From Sphingopyxis sp. PAMC25046 (GTDB taxonomy: Bacteria; Pseudomonadota; Alphaproteobacteria; Sphingomonadales; Sphingomonadaceae): a stretch of 64,000 bases of DNA. Each line of letters opens with the position of its first letter. The stretch's first letter is position 1. Below, piece after piece: positions 8,279-17,250 of this stretch. The DNA lies in the NCBI RefSeq assembly GCF_004795895.1, contig NZ_CP039250.1, forward strand, positions 1,674,001-1,738,000, written 5' to 3'. The position numbers and the translations under genes are program-made. The notes beneath the pieces were generated by a model. That model saw only the letters and a program-made list of their open reading frames with translations. It was not told the origin of the DNA and ran no database searches.

Positions 8279-9641
8279 AGTCGTCGGCGTTGAGAATGAC
8301 GAGGTCGGTGGTCTCGTCGTTCATGTTCACGACCAAGCCGATCAGCCAGCCGTCATCTTCCGCTCCATCGGTGCTCCGCGGGACAAACACGAACTCGCCA
8401 GGATGGCGACCGGGGCCGAAGTCGTGGATGGCTGTAGTGCCCTTGACGAGGTCATGTTTGAACAGGCGCGTTTCAGCGAGTGCCCATTCGGCCGCCTCTC
8501 CGTCGGGAATAGCGACGCTGTAGGCATAGCGATAGGGCCGGGTTGTCAGCCGCTCGTCATAGCGCGGAAATTCCTGCGCATGGTCGTGGATGACGGTGCG
8601 CGTCGTCGCGCCCGCAGCGGGATCGATCGTCCAGCGTTCCATGCGCGATTTCTGGCTGTCGGGCCCGCGCTTCGATTCGGCGAACATCGTTTCGTGCGCG
8701 ACGACGTCGACGATGACCTTGCCATCGGCGGTTTCGAACGCGTTGGCGGGATGGAAGACATAGCAGGGCTCGACCGGGACCCAGATGATGCTGTCGCCGC
8801 GGCCGTTCCTGCGAAGGAGACCAACCCGCGCCGGATGCGCCTCGTTCCATGCGTAGGGGAAGCGATAGCCGGCGAGCAGCATCTTCATCGAGAAGGTGAC
8901 GGGAAGGTCGAAGACCAGCACGTAATTTTCGGTGATCGCGCAATCGTGGATCGAAGGGCCGTCGCTCACGGCAATCGCTTCTTCGCGGATGACGTGTGCC
9001 TGGCTGTCGAGCACGACGTGCCACACCTTGTTGGGTTCATCGCCGCGATAGGTGATCGCGTGCATCTCGTCGGTGAAGGGGTCGTGGTGCGGGTGCGCCG
9101 TATATCCGCCGAGCAGCGTTCCATCGAACGGGTTGTGCGCGATCGTGTTCAGTTCGTAACCGAGTTCGACGGGCTTTCCGCCCGCTTCGACGATAGCGAA
9201 GGTGCGCCCGGCCAAACCCACGACATTGGTGTTCGGCGCATCGTTGCGGCCTTCGCGCGGGCCGGGAGGCAATTCCTCGCCGAGCATTTCGCACGCCTCG
9301 CTGCCGCGCACCCAGCGGTTGCGATACCAGTCGGCCTTGCCGCCTTCGATGCGGATGCCATGCACCATGCCGGCGCCGGTGAACCAGTGATAGCTCGCGG
9401 GATCGGGGGCGGCGGCGGGGTTGGGACCGTTGCGGAGGTAGCGACCTTTGAGCTGCGCCGGAATCTCGCCCTCGACCTGCAACTCCTCGAGCGTGAACTC
9501 CCGCGTCATCGGTTTGTGGATGCCGGTGAGGAAGGGATGGGCGTCGGTGGGGCGGGGGAGGCGCTTGCGGTTGAAGTCGGCGACCTTGCCGATGCCTTTG
9601 ACGACGGCGCTGCGGATCAGGGTTTCGACGTTGCTTGCCAT
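8199..9641 (-). CDS. Carotenoid oxygenase family protein
   Basis: This 480-residue product belongs to the RPE65/lignostilbene dioxygenase family of non-heme Fe(II) enzymes that cleave polyene or stilbene double bonds with O2. The N-terminus has LKGRYLRNGPNP, and the four iron-ligand histidine regions are visible: GGYTAHPHHDP, SIHDCAI, CYVFHPANAFE and the C-terminal GFHGNWV. The length is normal for bacterial members. The gene is divergent from a TetR regulator with a dyad in the 80-base gap, which points to local control. Whether it cleaves a carotenoid or a lignin-derived stilbene cannot be decided here. Confidence 0.93.
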   Translation of the reverse strand: MASNVETLIRSAVVKGIGKVADFNRKRLPRPTDAHPFLTGIHKPMTREFTLEELQVEGEIPAQLKGRYLRNGPNPAAAPDPASYHWFTGAGMVHGIRIEGGKADWYRNRWVRGSEACEMLGEELPPGPREGRNDAPNTNVVGLAGRTFAIVEAGGKPVELGYELNTIAHNPFDGTLLGGYTAHPHHDPFTDEMHAITYRGDEPNKVWHVVLDSQAHVIREEAIAVSDGPSIHDCAITENYVLVFDLPVTFSMKMLLAGYRFPYAWNEAHPARVGLLRRNGRGDSIIWVPVEPCYVFHPANAFETADGKVIVDVVAHETMFAESKRGPDSQKSRMERWTIDPAAGATTRTVIHDHAQEFPRYDERLTTRPYRYAYSVAIPDGEAAEWALAETRLFKHDLVKGTTAIHDFGPGRHPGEFVFVPRSTDGAEDDGWLIGLVVNMNDETTDLVILNADDFTGSPQAIVHLPHRIPPGFHGNWVAD

Positions 9642-9701
9642 GGCGATGCTCCTTACGGAAGTTGGCGAAGGTGCCGCGGAGGGTTGCGCGGACGACTCGA
9701 T

Positions 9702-9720
9702 ATGTTTACAGTGGCAACAT
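9702..9720. promoter_or_regulatory. Candidate TetR operator
   Basis: An inverted repeat ATGTT-N9-AACAT ends one base before the TetR start codon. Part of it, ACAGTG-CAAC, recurs as ACAGTGTCAAC at 9738-9748 inside the coding region, exactly 30 bases on. The site could control both the TetR gene and the divergent carotenoid oxygenase gene. Confidence 0.5.
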
Positions 9721-9721
9721 T

Positions 9722-10330
9722 ATGGCGAGCAAAGATAACAGTGTCAACTTAAAAGGCGGCGGGGCGGCGAAGGCGTCGCGCGCCTATCATCACGGTGACC
9801 TGCGCGCGGCGGTGCTCGCGGCGGGGCTCGACCGGCTCGAGGCGGGTGATGGCGCCGAGCTGGGGCTGCGCGCGCTGGCGCGCGACGTCGGGGTCAGCGC
9901 GACCGCGCTGTACCGGCATTTTCCCGACAAAGAGGCGCTGCTCGACGCGCTTGCCGACGAGGGGTTGCGGCGATTGGGCGCGCTGCAGGCGCAGGCCTGG
10001 CTGAAAGCGGGCGGCGGGGTCGCGGGGTTCAAGGCGACGGGCATCGCCTATGTCCGCTTCGCGCATGACGAACCGGCGCTGTTCCGCCTGAGCTTCACGC
10101 GGCAGATGCCCGACCGCAAGGAAGGTGGGGACGGCGGCGAGGTGGCCTATAACCTGCTGCGCGCCGGCGTCGGCGAGGCGCTGCCCGGCGTCGCGGACCC
10201 CGACACGGCGGCGCTCCACGCCTGGTCGCTGGTCCATGGCCTCGCGATGCTGGTCCTCGACCGGCGGATCGAATGGGACGAGGCGAAGGTCGCCGAAGTT
10301 GTCGGCTTGACCTTCGGCGGCGTCGGCTGA
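9722..10330 (+). CDS. TetR-family repressor
   Basis: This is a protein of about 202 residues with the TetR helix-turn-helix (RALARDVGVSATALYRHFPDKEALLDAL) after a short basic N-terminus, and a C-terminal ligand domain with AWSLVHGLAML, a WHG-type TetR C-terminal motif. ATG 9722 is used because residues upstream in the same frame do not look like protein and belong to the divergent promoter. No Shine-Dalgarno sequence precedes this ATG, so the mRNA may be leaderless. It faces away from the carotenoid oxygenase gene and probably regulates it. Confidence 0.87.
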   Translation: MASKDNSVNLKGGGAAKASRAYHHGDLRAAVLAAGLDRLEAGDGAELGLRALARDVGVSATALYRHFPDKEALLDALADEGLRRLGALQAQAWLKAGGGVAGFKATGIAYVRFAHDEPALFRLSFTRQMPDRKEGGDGGEVAYNLLRAGVGEALPGVADPDTAALHAWSLVHGLAMLVLDRRIEWDEAKVAEVVGLTFGGVG

Positions 10331-10396
10331 TCCCGCGGGTGCGGTGCCGCAAACAATATTAGCGGTTTATTTTCCTGTTTTCGGCTAGCTGGTGAC

Positions 10397-12187
10397 ATGA
10401 TCCGGTCGCTGTCCCCCAGAGTCGAGGCGGTCTTTTGGTTCCTGCTGACCGCGGTGGGATATTTCCTGCTGGCGAGCCTGTCGCTGCACGCGACGAAAGG
10501 CGCCGACAATATCGCCGCGGTGTGGCCGCCGAGCGGATATTTCCTAGCGCTGTTGCTGCTGATGCCCGATGCGCTGCGCACGTGTGTCGCTGCCTTCGCG
10601 GGCATGGCGCTGTCGAGCATCGCCGCAAATATGTGGGCGGGCGGCTCGCTCGACACCAGCGCCGCCTTCTCGCTCGCGAACGGGGTCGAGGCGCTCGTCG
10701 CGCTCAAGCTGATCCGGTTGCGCGAAAGGGGCACGCCATCGTTCATGGTGCCGCGGTCGGTGGTCGCCTTTTGTATCGCGACGGTCGCCGCGAGCATCGC
10801 AAGCGCGGGGCTGGCGGCGCTGCTGACCGGCGGCGGCTTCGATTTTTTCCGGTCGTGGCTGACCACGGTGGCGCTGGGGATGCTGATCGTCACCCCGCCA
10901 ATCGTGATGCTCGCACGGCTTGTCGAAACGGGTGCGATAGCCAGCGTGAGCCGCCGAGGCATTGCCGAGGCGACCGCGATCCTCGTCGCGACGGCGATGA
11001 TCGCGATCGTCTGTTTCTCGCAGGCCGAGTTCCCCGTCACTTTCCTGCCGTGCCTTGCCGTCGTCGCGGCCTCTTACCGGCTCGGGCCCTTCGGTGCCGC
11101 GGGGAGCGTGCTGATCGTGACGATCATCGTGTCGTGGATGACGGGCCGCGGCCTGGGGCCGATCGCGCATATGCACGAGCCGCCGACGACGATCATCCTG
11201 TTCCTGCAATTCTATTTGCTGATGCTCCTTGGATCGGCGTTGCCGCTTGCGGCGTTGCTCGTCGGACGCCAGCGGCTCGCGAAACGGCTGGAGCAGAGCA
11301 ACGGTTGGCTGCTTCAGGCCGAGGCGGCGGCGCTCGTCGGCCATTGGCGCGTCGACCTGATCCACTGGAAGATCCACTGGTCGGACCAGGCCTATCGCAT
11401 CCACGGGCTGGTGCCGGGCACGCCGGTCGACGTGAATTACAGCGTCAAACAATATGTCGCCGAAGACGGCGCCGCGGTCCGGAAGATATTGGAAGAGGCG
11501 GTCCGCACCGGCGAGCCTTTCGAGTTTCAGGGACGCATCGTGCGCGCCGACGGGGAGATTCGCCATGTGAAGTCGCACGGGTCGATCGAGGCGGGTCGCG
11601 GCGGTCGGGCGGTCGCGATTTTCGGCACGGTGCAGGATGTGACCGAGACGGTCGAAAATGCGCGGATATTGGAAGCCGCGCGCAGCGCCGCCGAGCGGGT
11701 TGCGAACACCGACATGCTGACCGGCCTGCCCAACCGGCGGCACACTCTGGCCTTCCTCGAGAAAGCGTTGGCGGGCGCGCGCGAACATGGCGCGCCGCTG
11801 GCGGTCGCGATCTTTGACATCGACCATTTCAAGCGGATCAACGACGCCCACGGGCATGCGACGGGCGACAAGGTGCTCCGCCTCGTCGCGCAGCGCGCCA
11901 AGGCGGCGCTGCGCGACGAGGATATGCTCGGACGCATCGGCGGCGAGGAATTCGTCTGTATCCTGCAGCGATCGAGCGCGCAGGCTTCCGAAATCGTCGC
12001 CGAGCGCGTGCGCAAGGCGGTCGAAACGGGCACCGCGGCCGAAGACGGCATGCCGCAAGCGACGATCAGCATCGGGCTGGCGGTGTTTGACGGCGAGCTC
12101 GACATCGAGGAATTGCTGCACCGCGCCGATCAGGCGCTTTACGCGGCAAAGCGCGAGGGTCGGAACCGGCTGCGCATGGCAGCCTGA
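10397..12187 (+). CDS. MASE1-PAS-GGDEF diguanylate cyclase
   Basis: This 596-residue membrane protein has an N-terminal MASE1-like sensor domain with eight or so hydrophobic segments (about 10-300; it includes VWPPSGYFLALLLL), a PAS/PAC domain (about 310-425), and a GGDEF domain. The active-site motif is GGEEF at 515-519, and the inhibitory I-site RxxD is intact (Arg506, Asp509) at the right distance, so it should make c-di-GMP and be product-inhibited. There is no EAL domain. It stands alone between the TetR gene and an MBL hydrolase, with inverted palindromes downstream. Confidence 0.93.
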   Translation: MIRSLSPRVEAVFWFLLTAVGYFLLASLSLHATKGADNIAAVWPPSGYFLALLLLMPDALRTCVAAFAGMALSSIAANMWAGGSLDTSAAFSLANGVEALVALKLIRLRERGTPSFMVPRSVVAFCIATVAASIASAGLAALLTGGGFDFFRSWLTTVALGMLIVTPPIVMLARLVETGAIASVSRRGIAEATAILVATAMIAIVCFSQAEFPVTFLPCLAVVAASYRLGPFGAAGSVLIVTIIVSWMTGRGLGPIAHMHEPPTTIILFLQFYLLMLLGSALPLAALLVGRQRLAKRLEQSNGWLLQAEAAALVGHWRVDLIHWKIHWSDQAYRIHGLVPGTPVDVNYSVKQYVAEDGAAVRKILEEAVRTGEPFEFQGRIVRADGEIRHVKSHGSIEAGRGGRAVAIFGTVQDVTETVENARILEAARSAAERVANTDMLTGLPNRRHTLAFLEKALAGAREHGAPLAVAIFDIDHFKRINDAHGHATGDKVLRLVAQRAKAALRDEDMLGRIGGEEFVCILQRSSAQASEIVAERVRKAVETGTAAEDGMPQATISIGLAVFDGELDIEELLHRADQALYAAKREGRNRLRMAA

Positions 12188-12206
12188 GGGGAGACGGCTG
12201 AAGCTT

Positions 12207-12236
12207 GTCGGTTTAGGGGTGGAGAGCGGACATTCC
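12207..12236 (+). repeat. Fragment of GTCGG-TTTGGGG intergenic motif
   Basis: GTCGGTTTAGGGGTGGAGAG followed by CGGACATTCC resembles sequences at 17001-17030, 43362-43389 and, on the other strand, 46910-46938. It looks like a short dispersed remnant common to this genome. Confidence 0.45.
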
Positions 12237-12240
12237 ACAA

Positions 12241-12332
12241 CCGTCGCCCCCGCGAAGGCGGGGGCCGCTGTCGGTTTACACAATGGCGCTGAGTAAGGCC
12301 GCTAGCGGCCCCCGCCTTCGCGGGGGCGACGG
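12241..12332. repeat. Inverted pair of REP-like palindromes
   Basis: A 29-base unit (12241-12269) and its perfect reverse complement (12304-12332) flank 34 bases. The unit core is CCCCCGCGAAGGCGGGGG, itself a hairpin. The same paired arrangement recurs at 28515-28593 and 50032-50124, always between genes. Confidence 0.85.
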
Positions 12333-12424
12333 CTAGGTTCGGTCGGAAGCAGCCCCGCCGGCGCAGCTTTCGCGATCGCGTGCCGCCCTTGCCATTTCCG
12401 ACGCTTTTCCCCACATCGAGCGCC

Positions 12425-13090
12425 ATGAACGCTCCCAACCCCCCGATGCGCGCGGCGATCGTGCCGGTCACCGCCTTCCAGCAGAATTGCACCTTGCTGT
12501 GGTGCACCGCGACGAACAAGGCGGCCTTTGTCGATCCCGGCGGCGACCTGCCCAAGCTCAAGGAAGCGGTCAAGCAGACGGGGGTCGAGGTCGAGAAGAT
12601 TCTCGTCACCCATGGCCATATGGACCATTGCGGGCAGGCGGGGATGCTGGCGAAGGAGCTGGGCGTGCCGATCGAGGGGCCGCACGAGGACGACCGTTTC
12701 TGGATCGACGCCTTTGCCGAGGACGGCGCGCGTTTCGGCATGGTCGGCGAATCCTTCGAGCCCGACCGCTGGCTGGTCGATGGCGACACGGTGACCGTCG
12801 GCAATCTTGAGATCGACGTCATCCACTGCCCGGGGCATACGCCGGGGCATGTCGTCTTTCATCATGCGCCGTCGAAGCTCGCGATCGTCGGCGACGTGAT
12901 CTTTCAGGGGTCGATCGGGCGCACCGATTTTCCGCGCGGCAATCACCAGCAATTGCTCGATTCGATCACGCAGAAATTATGGCCGCTCGGCGGCGACACA
13001 ACTTTTCTGCCCGGGCACGGCGCGCACAGCAATTTCGCCCACGAACGGCGGACGAACCCGTTCGTGAGCGATATGGCGCTGGGCGGCTGA
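12425..13090 (+). CDS. MBL-fold hydrolase, glyoxalase II-like (YcbL type)
   Basis: This 221-residue metallo-beta-lactamase fold protein has the zinc motif VTHGHMDHCG (His63, His65, Asp67, His68), a second ligand region CPGHTPGHVVFH and a C-terminal LPGHG. The size and the QNCTLLW start match YcbL-type glyoxalase II-like enzymes, which hydrolyse acyl-glutathione thioesters. ATG 12425 is used; an upstream in-frame ATG at 12380 would add residues with no family match. It is convergent with the MAPEG gene. Confidence 0.9.
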   Translation: MNAPNPPMRAAIVPVTAFQQNCTLLWCTATNKAAFVDPGGDLPKLKEAVKQTGVEVEKILVTHGHMDHCGQAGMLAKELGVPIEGPHEDDRFWIDAFAEDGARFGMVGESFEPDRWLVDGDTVTVGNLEIDVIHCPGHTPGHVVFHHAPSKLAIVGDVIFQGSIGRTDFPRGNHQQLLDSITQKLWPLGGDTTFLPGHGAHSNFAHERRTNPFVSDMALGG

Positions 13091-13121
13091 GGTTCCCCTC
13101 CCGCAAGCGGGAGGGGAGAAA

Positions 13122-13559
13122 TTACTTCGGCGTGGCCGCCACCGTCTCGACCTCGGTCGCGGTGATGCTCACCGGCGTGAGATAGACGATCGCGAGCGCG
13201 GTGAGCGCGAGGCCGAGCTGGGTGAGCATGGTGACGATCGTGCCGACCATGCGGCCCCACATCATCCCGTCCATGCCGAGCGCGTGGAGGATGCGGCCGA
13301 CAAGGTAGAGCGCGCCGACGGCCCACAGCCACATCGAGGAGCCGAAGCCGAGTTCGACGAGCGCGAGCAGGATCAGCACGAAGGCGGTGTTTTCGACGAA
13401 ATTGCTGTGCGCGCGCATCCGGCGGGTCAAAAGATCGTTGCCGCCGTCGCCGATGAAGACTTTCTCCCGCGTCCGCACGCGGCCGACGCGGAGCGCGAGC
13501 CACAGGTTGAGCAGCGCCGCACCGGCGGCGATCGTCAGGCTGATCGGCAAGATTATCAT
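13122..13559 (-). CDS. MAPEG family membrane protein
   Basis: The 145-residue protein has four membrane helices and the MAPEG pattern: a first helix ending LWLALRVGRVR, then RRMRAHSNFVENTAF, which carries the conserved (R/H)-A-x-x-N-x-x-E segment, and GRILHALGM. MAPEG proteins are small integral membrane enzymes acting in glutathione and eicosanoid metabolism; in bacteria the substrate is usually unknown. The nearby glyoxalase II-like gene makes glutathione chemistry plausible but does not prove it. Confidence 0.88.
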   Translation of the reverse strand: MIILPISLTIAAGAALLNLWLALRVGRVRTREKVFIGDGGNDLLTRRMRAHSNFVENTAFVLILLALVELGFGSSMWLWAVGALYLVGRILHALGMDGMMWGRMVGTIVTMLTQLGLALTALAIVYLTPVSITATEVETVAATPK

Positions 13560-13888
13560 TTGGCATCCCCCTTGTGAGCCGGTCGTTCCGGCGACAGGGC
13601 CGGTGTGGCATTGCGCGAGGGGCAGGGCAAGCTTGTGCCGGATAATGAAGTCGCCGCCATCGCCGCGCGCAATGGGCTTGCCTTTGCGGGCAAAAACGCT
13701 ATAGCCGCGCCCGATCCGGCACCCGACACCATCTGGCGTTGAGGCACCTTCCGGCGGAAGATTTTTCCTGCGTCATCTGGGCGGGAATGGGCTTCGGCGT
13801 GGCGGGCGGGCCAGTCATTTCCGGCGACGGCGATGACAAATCCGGGTAGCCGATTCGTGACACAATTTTTGAGAATGCAGGAAAAATC
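13560..13888. other. Intergenic region upstream of rpmF
   Basis: These 329 bases lie between the divergent MAPEG and rpmF genes. I see no gene with a plausible start and ribosome-binding site; reading frames through it are extensions of shadows of neighbouring genes. It should hold promoters in both directions. The last 40 bases are AT-richer than their surroundings. Confidence 0.5.
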
Positions 13889-14068
13889 ATGGCCGTTCCC
13901 AAGCGAAAAACCTCGCCCTCGAAGCGCGGCATGCGTCGCAGCCACGACAGCCTGAAGGTCGAAGCCTTTCAGGAATGCCCGAACTGCGGCGAGCTGAAGC
14001 GCCCGCACAACCTCTGCAACGCCTGCGGCCATTATAACGGCCGCGAAGTGGTGTCGGTCGGCGCGTAA
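13889..14068 (+). CDS. rpmF: 50S ribosomal protein L32
   Basis: This is a 59-residue protein starting [20 protein letters not shown], the standard L32 N-terminus. A zinc ribbon is formed by Cys30, Cys33, Cys43 and Cys46 (CPNC and CNAC). L32 is part of the large subunit. plsX starts 22 bases downstream; rpmF-plsX-fabH is the usual order in proteobacteria and couples ribosome and fatty-acid synthesis. It keeps all four zinc cysteines, so it is the zinc-binding form. Confidence 0.97.
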   Translation: MAVPKRKTSPSKRGMRRSHDSLKVEAFQECPNCGELKRPHNLCNACGHYNGREVVSVGA

Positions 14069-14090
14069 CAAACAGGCCGGAGGGCATTAG

Positions 14091-15125
14091 ATGGCACTGA
14101 CACCGCGAATCGCAATCGATGCGATGGGCGGTGACGTCGGCGTGCGCATGATGCTCGCCGGCGCCGCGATGGCGCGCCACAAGCACGACGGCCTCCGCTT
14201 CATCCTCGTCGGCGACGAGGAGCAGATCAAGGCGGCGCTCGATCATCACCCGAACCTGCGCGCGGCGTCGGACATCCTCCACACCGACGGCGTGGTGTCG
14301 GGCGAGGACAAGCCGAGCCAGGCGCTGCGCAAGGCGAAGAGCACCTCGATGGGGCTGGCGATCGACGCGGTGAAGCGCGGCGATGCCGGCGGCGCCGTGT
14401 CGGCGGGCAATACCGGTGCCTTGATGGCAATGGCGAAGCTCGCGCTGCGCACGATGCCGGGGATCGACCGGCCCGCGCTCGCGGCGCTGCTGCCGACGCT
14501 CGGCGACAATGACGTCGTCATGCTCGATCTTGGCGCCAACACCGATTGCGACGCCAATAACCTGATCCAGTTCGCGGTGATGGGCGCCGCCTATGCGCGC
14601 ACCGCGATGGGGCTGGAACGCCCACGCGTCGCGCTGCTCAACATCGGCACCGAAGAGCTCAAGGGCACCGGCGAGATCCGCGACGCGGCGGCGCGGCTGC
14701 GCGGCGCGACGGGGCTTCCGATGGAGTTCACCGGCTTTATCGAGGGCGACAAATTGTCGCGCGGCAATGTCGATGTGATCGTCCACGACGGGTTTTCGGG
14801 CAATATCGCGCTGAAGACGATCGAGGGGACGGCGCGCTTCGTCACCGACCTGCTCCGCCGCGCCTTCACCTCGTCGGTGCGCTCGAAGATCGGCTTCCTA
14901 ATCTCGCGCCCCGCGACCGAGCTGCTGCGCCACCATCTCGACCCCAATAATCACAATGGCGCAGTGTTCCTCGGCCTCAACGGCGTGGTGCTCAAGAGCC
15001 ATGGCAGCGCCGATGCCAAGGGGGTCGCGAACTGCGTCCACCTGTGCGCCGAGCTCATTGAAAAGGATATCACGCGTCAGGTGACCGAGGATCTCGCCAA
15101 CTTTCGCAGCGGCGACGCGGCATGA
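14091..15125 (+). CDS. plsX: Phosphate acyltransferase PlsX
   Basis: PlsX converts acyl-ACP and phosphate to acyl-phosphate, the donor for the first step of phospholipid synthesis. The 344-residue protein starts with [12 protein letters not shown], the family signature, and contains [13 protein letters not shown] and [15 protein letters not shown] at the expected places. It acts at the cytoplasmic face of the membrane. Its TGA overlaps the fabH ATG (ATGA at 15122-15125), so the two are translationally coupled. Confidence 0.97.
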   Translation: MALTPRIAIDAMGGDVGVRMMLAGAAMARHKHDGLRFILVGDEEQIKAALDHHPNLRAASDILHTDGVVSGEDKPSQALRKAKSTSMGLAIDAVKRGDAGGAVSAGNTGALMAMAKLALRTMPGIDRPALAALLPTLGDNDVVMLDLGANTDCDANNLIQFAVMGAAYARTAMGLERPRVALLNIGTEELKGTGEIRDAAARLRGATGLPMEFTGFIEGDKLSRGNVDVIVHDGFSGNIALKTIEGTARFVTDLLRRAFTSSVRSKIGFLISRPATELLRHHLDPNNHNGAVFLGLNGVVLKSHGSADAKGVANCVHLCAELIEKDITRQVTEDLANFRSGDAA

Positions 15126-16087
15126 CCCTGCGCGCGATCCTGGCCGGCACCGGATCGGCGCTGCCGCGCACGCGCGTGTCGAACGCTGAGCTGGCCAGCC
15201 GCGTCGATACGAGCGACGAATGGATCGTCGAGCGCACCGGCATCCGTTTCCGCCATATCGCCGAACCCGACGAGACGACCGCGACGCTCGGCGCCGATGC
15301 GGCGAAGCAGGCGCTGGCGGCGGCGGGGCTCGAACCCGCCGACATCGGCCTGATCATCGTCGCGACCGCGACCCCCGACAACACGTTTCCGGCCAGCGCA
15401 ACGAAAGTGCAGGCGCTGCTCGGTGCGCCCGACTGCATCGCGTTCGACGTAGCGGCGGTCTGCTCGGGTTTCCTCTATGCCGTGTCGGTCGCCGATTCGA
15501 TGCTGCGCACCGGCGCGGCGAAGCACGCGCTGGTGATCGGCAGCGAGACCTTCAGCCGTATCCTCGACTGGGAAGACCGCACGACCTGCGTGCTGTTCGG
15601 CGACGGCGCGGGCGCGATCGTCCTGTCGGCCGAAGAGGTCGCCGACGACCGCGGCATCCTCACGACGCGGCTCCACGCCGAGGGCAAATATTCGGACATG
15701 CTCTATGTCGATGGCGGCCCCTCGACGACGGGGACGGTCGGCCATGTCCGGATGCAAGGCCGCGAAGTGTTCCGCCACGCGGTCACCAACCTTGCCAATG
15801 TGCTGGCGGAGGTGATGGAAGAGATCGGGCTGTCGGCCGAGCAGATCGACTGGGTCGTGCCGCACCAGGCGAACAAGCGGATCATCGACGCGACCGCGAA
15901 AAAGCTGGGCCTGCCGGCCGAGCGCGTCGTCCTGACGGTCGATCAGCACGCGAACACGTCGGCGGCGTCGGTGCCGCTCGCGCTCGACCTTGCGGTGCGC
16001 GACGGGCGGATCAAGCGCGGCGACCTGGTGGTGCTCGAAGCGATGGGCGGCGGCTTCACCTGGGGCGCCGCGGTGCTGCGGGTTTAA
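15122..16087 (+). CDS. fabH: 3-oxoacyl-ACP synthase III
   Basis: FabH condenses acetyl-CoA with malonyl-ACP to begin type II fatty-acid synthesis. The 321-residue protein carries the catalytic triad Cys114 ([10 protein letters not shown]), His248 ([10 protein letters not shown]) and Asn278 (DQHANTSA), and the C-terminal [14 protein letters not shown]. It overlaps plsX by four bases and is followed by ihfA after about 190 bases. Confidence 0.97.
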   Translation: MTLRAILAGTGSALPRTRVSNAELASRVDTSDEWIVERTGIRFRHIAEPDETTATLGADAAKQALAAAGLEPADIGLIIVATATPDNTFPASATKVQALLGAPDCIAFDVAAVCSGFLYAVSVADSMLRTGAAKHALVIGSETFSRILDWEDRTTCVLFGDGAGAIVLSAEEVADDRGILTTRLHAEGKYSDMLYVDGGPSTTGTVGHVRMQGREVFRHAVTNLANVLAEVMEEIGLSAEQIDWVVPHQANKRIIDATAKKLGLPAERVVLTVDQHANTSAASVPLALDLAVRDGRIKRGDLVVLEAMGGGFTWGAAVLRV

Positions 16088-16277
16088 GCTGAAGTCGCGG
16101 CACCGGCCCGCTCCCCACGCCGACGCACGGAACTCGTCGCGTCAACTTCTCGCTCCATCCGTTTCAGTTTGGCGGATTAATTCGGATTTGTTACATATGC
16201 GTAACGGGACTCGTGACGGTGGGGGCTGTCAGGGAACCGGCCGCATAGTTTCGCTTCAGGAGGGGGAAGGGATCAAC

Positions 16278-16571
16278 ATGACCGCAGGGACGCTTACGCG
16301 AGCCGATATCGCCAGCCGCATCAACCAGCAGATCGGCTTGTCGCGCAATGAATCGGCCGCCATCGTCGAATCGATTCTCGACCATATGTCCGACGCGCTT
16401 GCGGTCGGCCAGAATGTGAAGATTTCGGGCTTCGGCACCTTCGTGCTGCGCGACAAGGCGCAGCGGATCGGCCGCAATCCCAAGACGGGGATCGAGGTTC
16501 CGATCCTGCCGCGGCGCGTGATGACCTTTCGCGCCAGCCAGACGATGCGAGCGCGTGTTGCCGGCAAATAG
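16278..16571 (+). CDS. ihfA: Integration host factor subunit alpha
   Basis: This is a 97-residue member of the HU/IHF family. It begins [20 protein letters not shown], continues with the DNA-binding beta-arm region [12 protein letters not shown] and ends with helices containing [13 protein letters not shown]-alpha pairs with IHF-beta to bend DNA. ATG 16278 follows a very strong purine-rich ribosome-binding site (GGAGGGGGAAGGG); the frame is open upstream but only as a shadow of fabH. Position between fabH and a merR gene is standard in alphaproteobacteria. Confidence 0.97.
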   Translation: MTAGTLTRADIASRINQQIGLSRNESAAIVESILDHMSDALAVGQNVKISGFGTFVLRDKAQRIGRNPKTGIEVPILPRRVMTFRASQTMRARVAGK

Positions 16572-16585
16572 ATTCGGTCCGATCG

Positions 16586-16975
16586 ATGCCGGCGTCTGAC
16601 ATGGCCGGCGATGACGGCAAGGCGGCGGGCGCCATGCTGGCGATCGGCGAGCTGGCGGTGCGCATCGGCGTCCCGACGCATGTGCTGCGATATTGGGAAA
16701 CGCGCTTCCCGCAGTTAAAGCCGCTCCAGCGGTCGGGCCGCCGCCGCTATTACCGAGCCGAAGATGTCGCGCTCGCCGAGCGTATCCACCATTTGCTGCA
16801 TGTGCGGGGCTTTACGGTCGAGGGCGCGCGCAAGGCGCTGTCCGAACCGGACGCCGCGCGCGCGGTGCCGTCGATAAGCGCGACGCGCGATGCAGCGGCG
16901 CCGCCGCGTGCGGCGGGGATTCCGGTCGAGGCGCTTGTCGCGCTGCGGCAGCGGCTGGTCGCGGCGCTGGATTGA
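16586..16975 (+). CDS. MerR-family regulator downstream of ihfA
   Basis: This 129-residue protein has a MerR helix-turn-helix (MLAIGELAVRIGVPTHVLRYWE, with TRFPQLKPLQRSGRRRYY as the wing) and a short C-terminal helix without cysteines. It is the conserved small MerR protein that follows ihfA in alphaproteobacteria; its targets are not known. It begins 14 bases after ihfA and is probably in the same operon. Starts at 16601 or 16634 are also possible because no clear ribosome-binding site marks 16586. Confidence 0.88.
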   Translation: MPASDMAGDDGKAAGAMLAIGELAVRIGVPTHVLRYWETRFPQLKPLQRSGRRRYYRAEDVALAERIHHLLHVRGFTVEGARKALSEPDAARAVPSISATRDAAAPPRAAGIPVEALVALRQRLVAALD

Positions 16976-17000
16976 AGCGAAGGCGGTTGCGGGCGCATAC

Positions 17001-17135
17001 GTCGGTTTTGGGGTGGTGAGCTGTCGTTGCTCTCCTCCACTTCCGTCATCCCGGGCTTGACCCGGGATCCCGCTTTTTGGGGCGTCGACCGGTCTTCGGC
17101 ATCAAGCGGGACCCCGGATCAAGTCCGGGGTGACG
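17001..17135 (+). repeat. Compound hairpin repeat, copy 1
   Basis: A 135-base intergenic element. It has a GTCGGTTTTGGGGTGGTGAG lead, a hairpin ATCCCGGG-CTTGA-CCCGGGAT, a core bounded by CCCGCTT and AAGCGGG, and a second hairpin ACCCCGGA-TCAAG-TCCGGGGT. A near-identical copy in the opposite orientation is at 46804-46938. Confidence 0.85.
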
Positions 17136-17250
17136 ATCATCGATAGGTCAACTTCCGGTCGAACGCCGCTATTCCGATCCCGCTTCGTTTGACGAGGCAT
17201 CCCGACGAATCGCCACGCCATCTTAACGCTTCGCTGCTAATCTCTTGCCG

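Noticed and set aside
10544..12283. Minus-strand open frame of 579 codons
   Set aside because: It is the antisense of the MASE1-GGDEF gene with no protein-like features.
15220..16092. Plus-strand open frame of 290 codons inside fabH
   Set aside because: It is a +2 frame shadow of fabH and has Arg/Gly/Ala composition without motifs.
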